From the IMG/VR virus record IMGVR_UViG_3300042868_004162, positions 1-22,303 of that record: a stretch of 22,303 nucleotides of DNA; one strand, written 5' to 3'. Position 1 is the first letter of the stretch; each line of letters begins with the position of its first letter. A program made the position numbers and the translations under genes. A model generated the notes under the pieces. That model saw only the letters and a program-made list of their open reading frames with translations. It ran no database searches and was not told where the DNA came from. The DNA comes from a virus. Below, piece by piece: positions 21,549-22,303 of the stretch.

Positions 21549-22303
21549 TTACCAGATTTCCATTTAACAACGCACCAATAATCACTACTAACATCATTGG
21601 TGGGACTGTTCCAGATAAGCAAGTTGTTGCTGTTGACATTTCATACTCAGAAAATAAGCATGACATTGCAACAATTACCTATGCAGGGTTCCCAGCATCT
21701 GCCGTAATTGCCTACCGTGGTCTTCCAGTCACCATTACTTTTGGAAATAACACTGCAAACATCGTGGAGTTCAATGGGTACATTGCCTACATTGAAGTTG
21801 GGTCATACTCAAGAATGGGTTCTGTTAACGAGTCTCTTATTCAAGAAGCCAAGGTTGTCTGTTTTGGCACAAGTTATGAAATGAAACCTCCACGAAGTGC
21901 TCTATACAAAAATATCTCTTTGCCTAGTCTTGTAAAGAAACTAGCAAATAAATACGATTTCTCATACTCTGTCCCAAACAACGACTATGTGTTTCCAGTA
22001 ATAGATCAAAGTAATAAGTCTGATTGGGAAGTCTTAGTAGATGTAGCAAACAAACTGGGTTACTATGTAACTTCATCTAATGCACACCTAAACATTTATG
22101 ATCCATTTTCTAGTTACTACCGATCAACTGTTCCGACTACTCTGCAATCCACTATTGCGGAAGATGGTAAGAAACAAGTGCCTGGTGTCATCATGGAGTT
22201 CAAGGGAACCTTTGGGGATATAACTCCTGATGGGGATAGTTATAATTACTTACTAAAAACACTTACAACAGATGGTAAGACAATACAAAGTTCGTCTACT
22301 ACC
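21545..22303 (+). CDS. gpD-like baseplate hub / spike protein, N-terminal part (cut by window edge)
   Basis: The frame opens with ATG at 21545 inside the previous stop (ATGA) and stays open for 253 codons to the right edge, so the gene continues beyond the window. It starts MITRFPFNNAPIITTNIIGG. A block at about 160-185, S-D-W-E-V-L-V-D-V-A-N-K-L-G-Y-Y-V, followed by L-N-I-Y-D-P, is the pattern of gpD / VgrG / gp27-like hub proteins (S-x-x-x-F-L-x-x-L-A-x-x-x-G-Y). These form the trimeric hub that holds the spike and starts the tube. Its order after the CIS-tube-like and LysM genes matches Afp/Pvc 7-8 gene order. Spike domains would lie in the missing part. Confidence 0.82.
   Translation, partial: MITRFPFNNAPIITTNIIGGTVPDKQVVAVDISYSENKHDIATITYAGFPASAVIAYRGLPVTITFGNNTANIVEFNGYIAYIEVGSYSRMGSVNESLIQEAKVVCFGTSYEMKPPRSALYKNISLPSLVKKLANKYDFSYSVPNNDYVFPVIDQSNKSDWEVLVDVANKLGYYVTSSNAHLNIYDPFSSYYRSTVPTTLQSTIAEDGKKQVPGVIMEFKGTFGDITPDGDSYNYLLKTLTTDGKTIQSSSTT

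Noticed and set aside
1-22303. tRNA genes, CRISPR arrays, insertion sequences, integrase or att sites
   Set aside because: I looked for cloverleaf-like ends, regular spaced repeats, transposase or recombinase motifs and found none.

Overview
The window is a continuous late-gene block of a tailed double-stranded DNA phage with a contractile tail (myovirus morphology). Every supported gene is on the + strand. The order is packaging, then lysis, then an accessory block, then head, connector, tail sheath, tail tube, tape measure and baseplate. Both ends cut through genes: the terminase at the left and a gpD-like hub/spike protein at the right. Base composition leans to A+T. The host is probably an actinobacterium of moderate or low G+C. 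The reasons are a TTGACA-17 bp-TAGGCT promoter of the type known from actinobacteria, a lysis cassette resembling those of actinophages, a protein resembling mycobacteriophage gp88, and a proteasome-like gene (20S proteasomes in bacteria are largely actinobacterial). The host assignment is inference.

Region 1 (1-2592): the 3' end of the terminase large subunit, two unrecognised proteins, and a four-cysteine gp88-like protein. Region 2 (2596-3627): a compact lysis cassette of a one-TM protein, a two-TM holin-like protein and an M15 peptidase endolysin, overlapping or nearly touching. Region 3 (3624-5913): an accessory block that starts with its own promoter and holds a 47-residue ORF, a small HTH-like protein, a metallophosphoesterase and a proteasome-beta-like N-terminal-threonine hydrolase, tightly packed. 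Region 4 (5941-9900): a small membrane protein, the portal, a coiled-coil scaffold and an N4-gp56-type major capsid protein, followed by a GC-rich hairpin. Region 5 (9976-13572): small head proteins, head-tail connectors and a tail terminator candidate. Region 6 (13613-22303): tail sheath, tail tube, a zinc-ribbon tail/baseplate assembly protein with an apparent frameshift extension, a tape measure protein with two peptidoglycan-cleaving domains, a CIS-tube-like hub protein, a LysM baseplate protein and the start of a gpD-like hub.

Strong purine-rich Shine-Dalgarno sequences (GGAG/GAGGAG) precede the abundant structural proteins, while many minor genes are joined by ATGA or GTGA overlaps. No gene-free stretch exceeds 300 bases; the longest, between the endolysin and the HTH gene, is about 185 bases and holds the promoter and the 47-codon ORF. 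I saw no tRNA genes, CRISPR arrays, insertion sequences or integrase in the window.

The most interesting points are the proteasome-like hydrolase with an apparently complete catalytic set, inside an operon with its own promoter in the middle of the virion genes; the gp88-like protein; the putative +1 frameshift before the tape measure gene; and the tape measure protein with two hydrolase domains, one of the same family as the endolysin.
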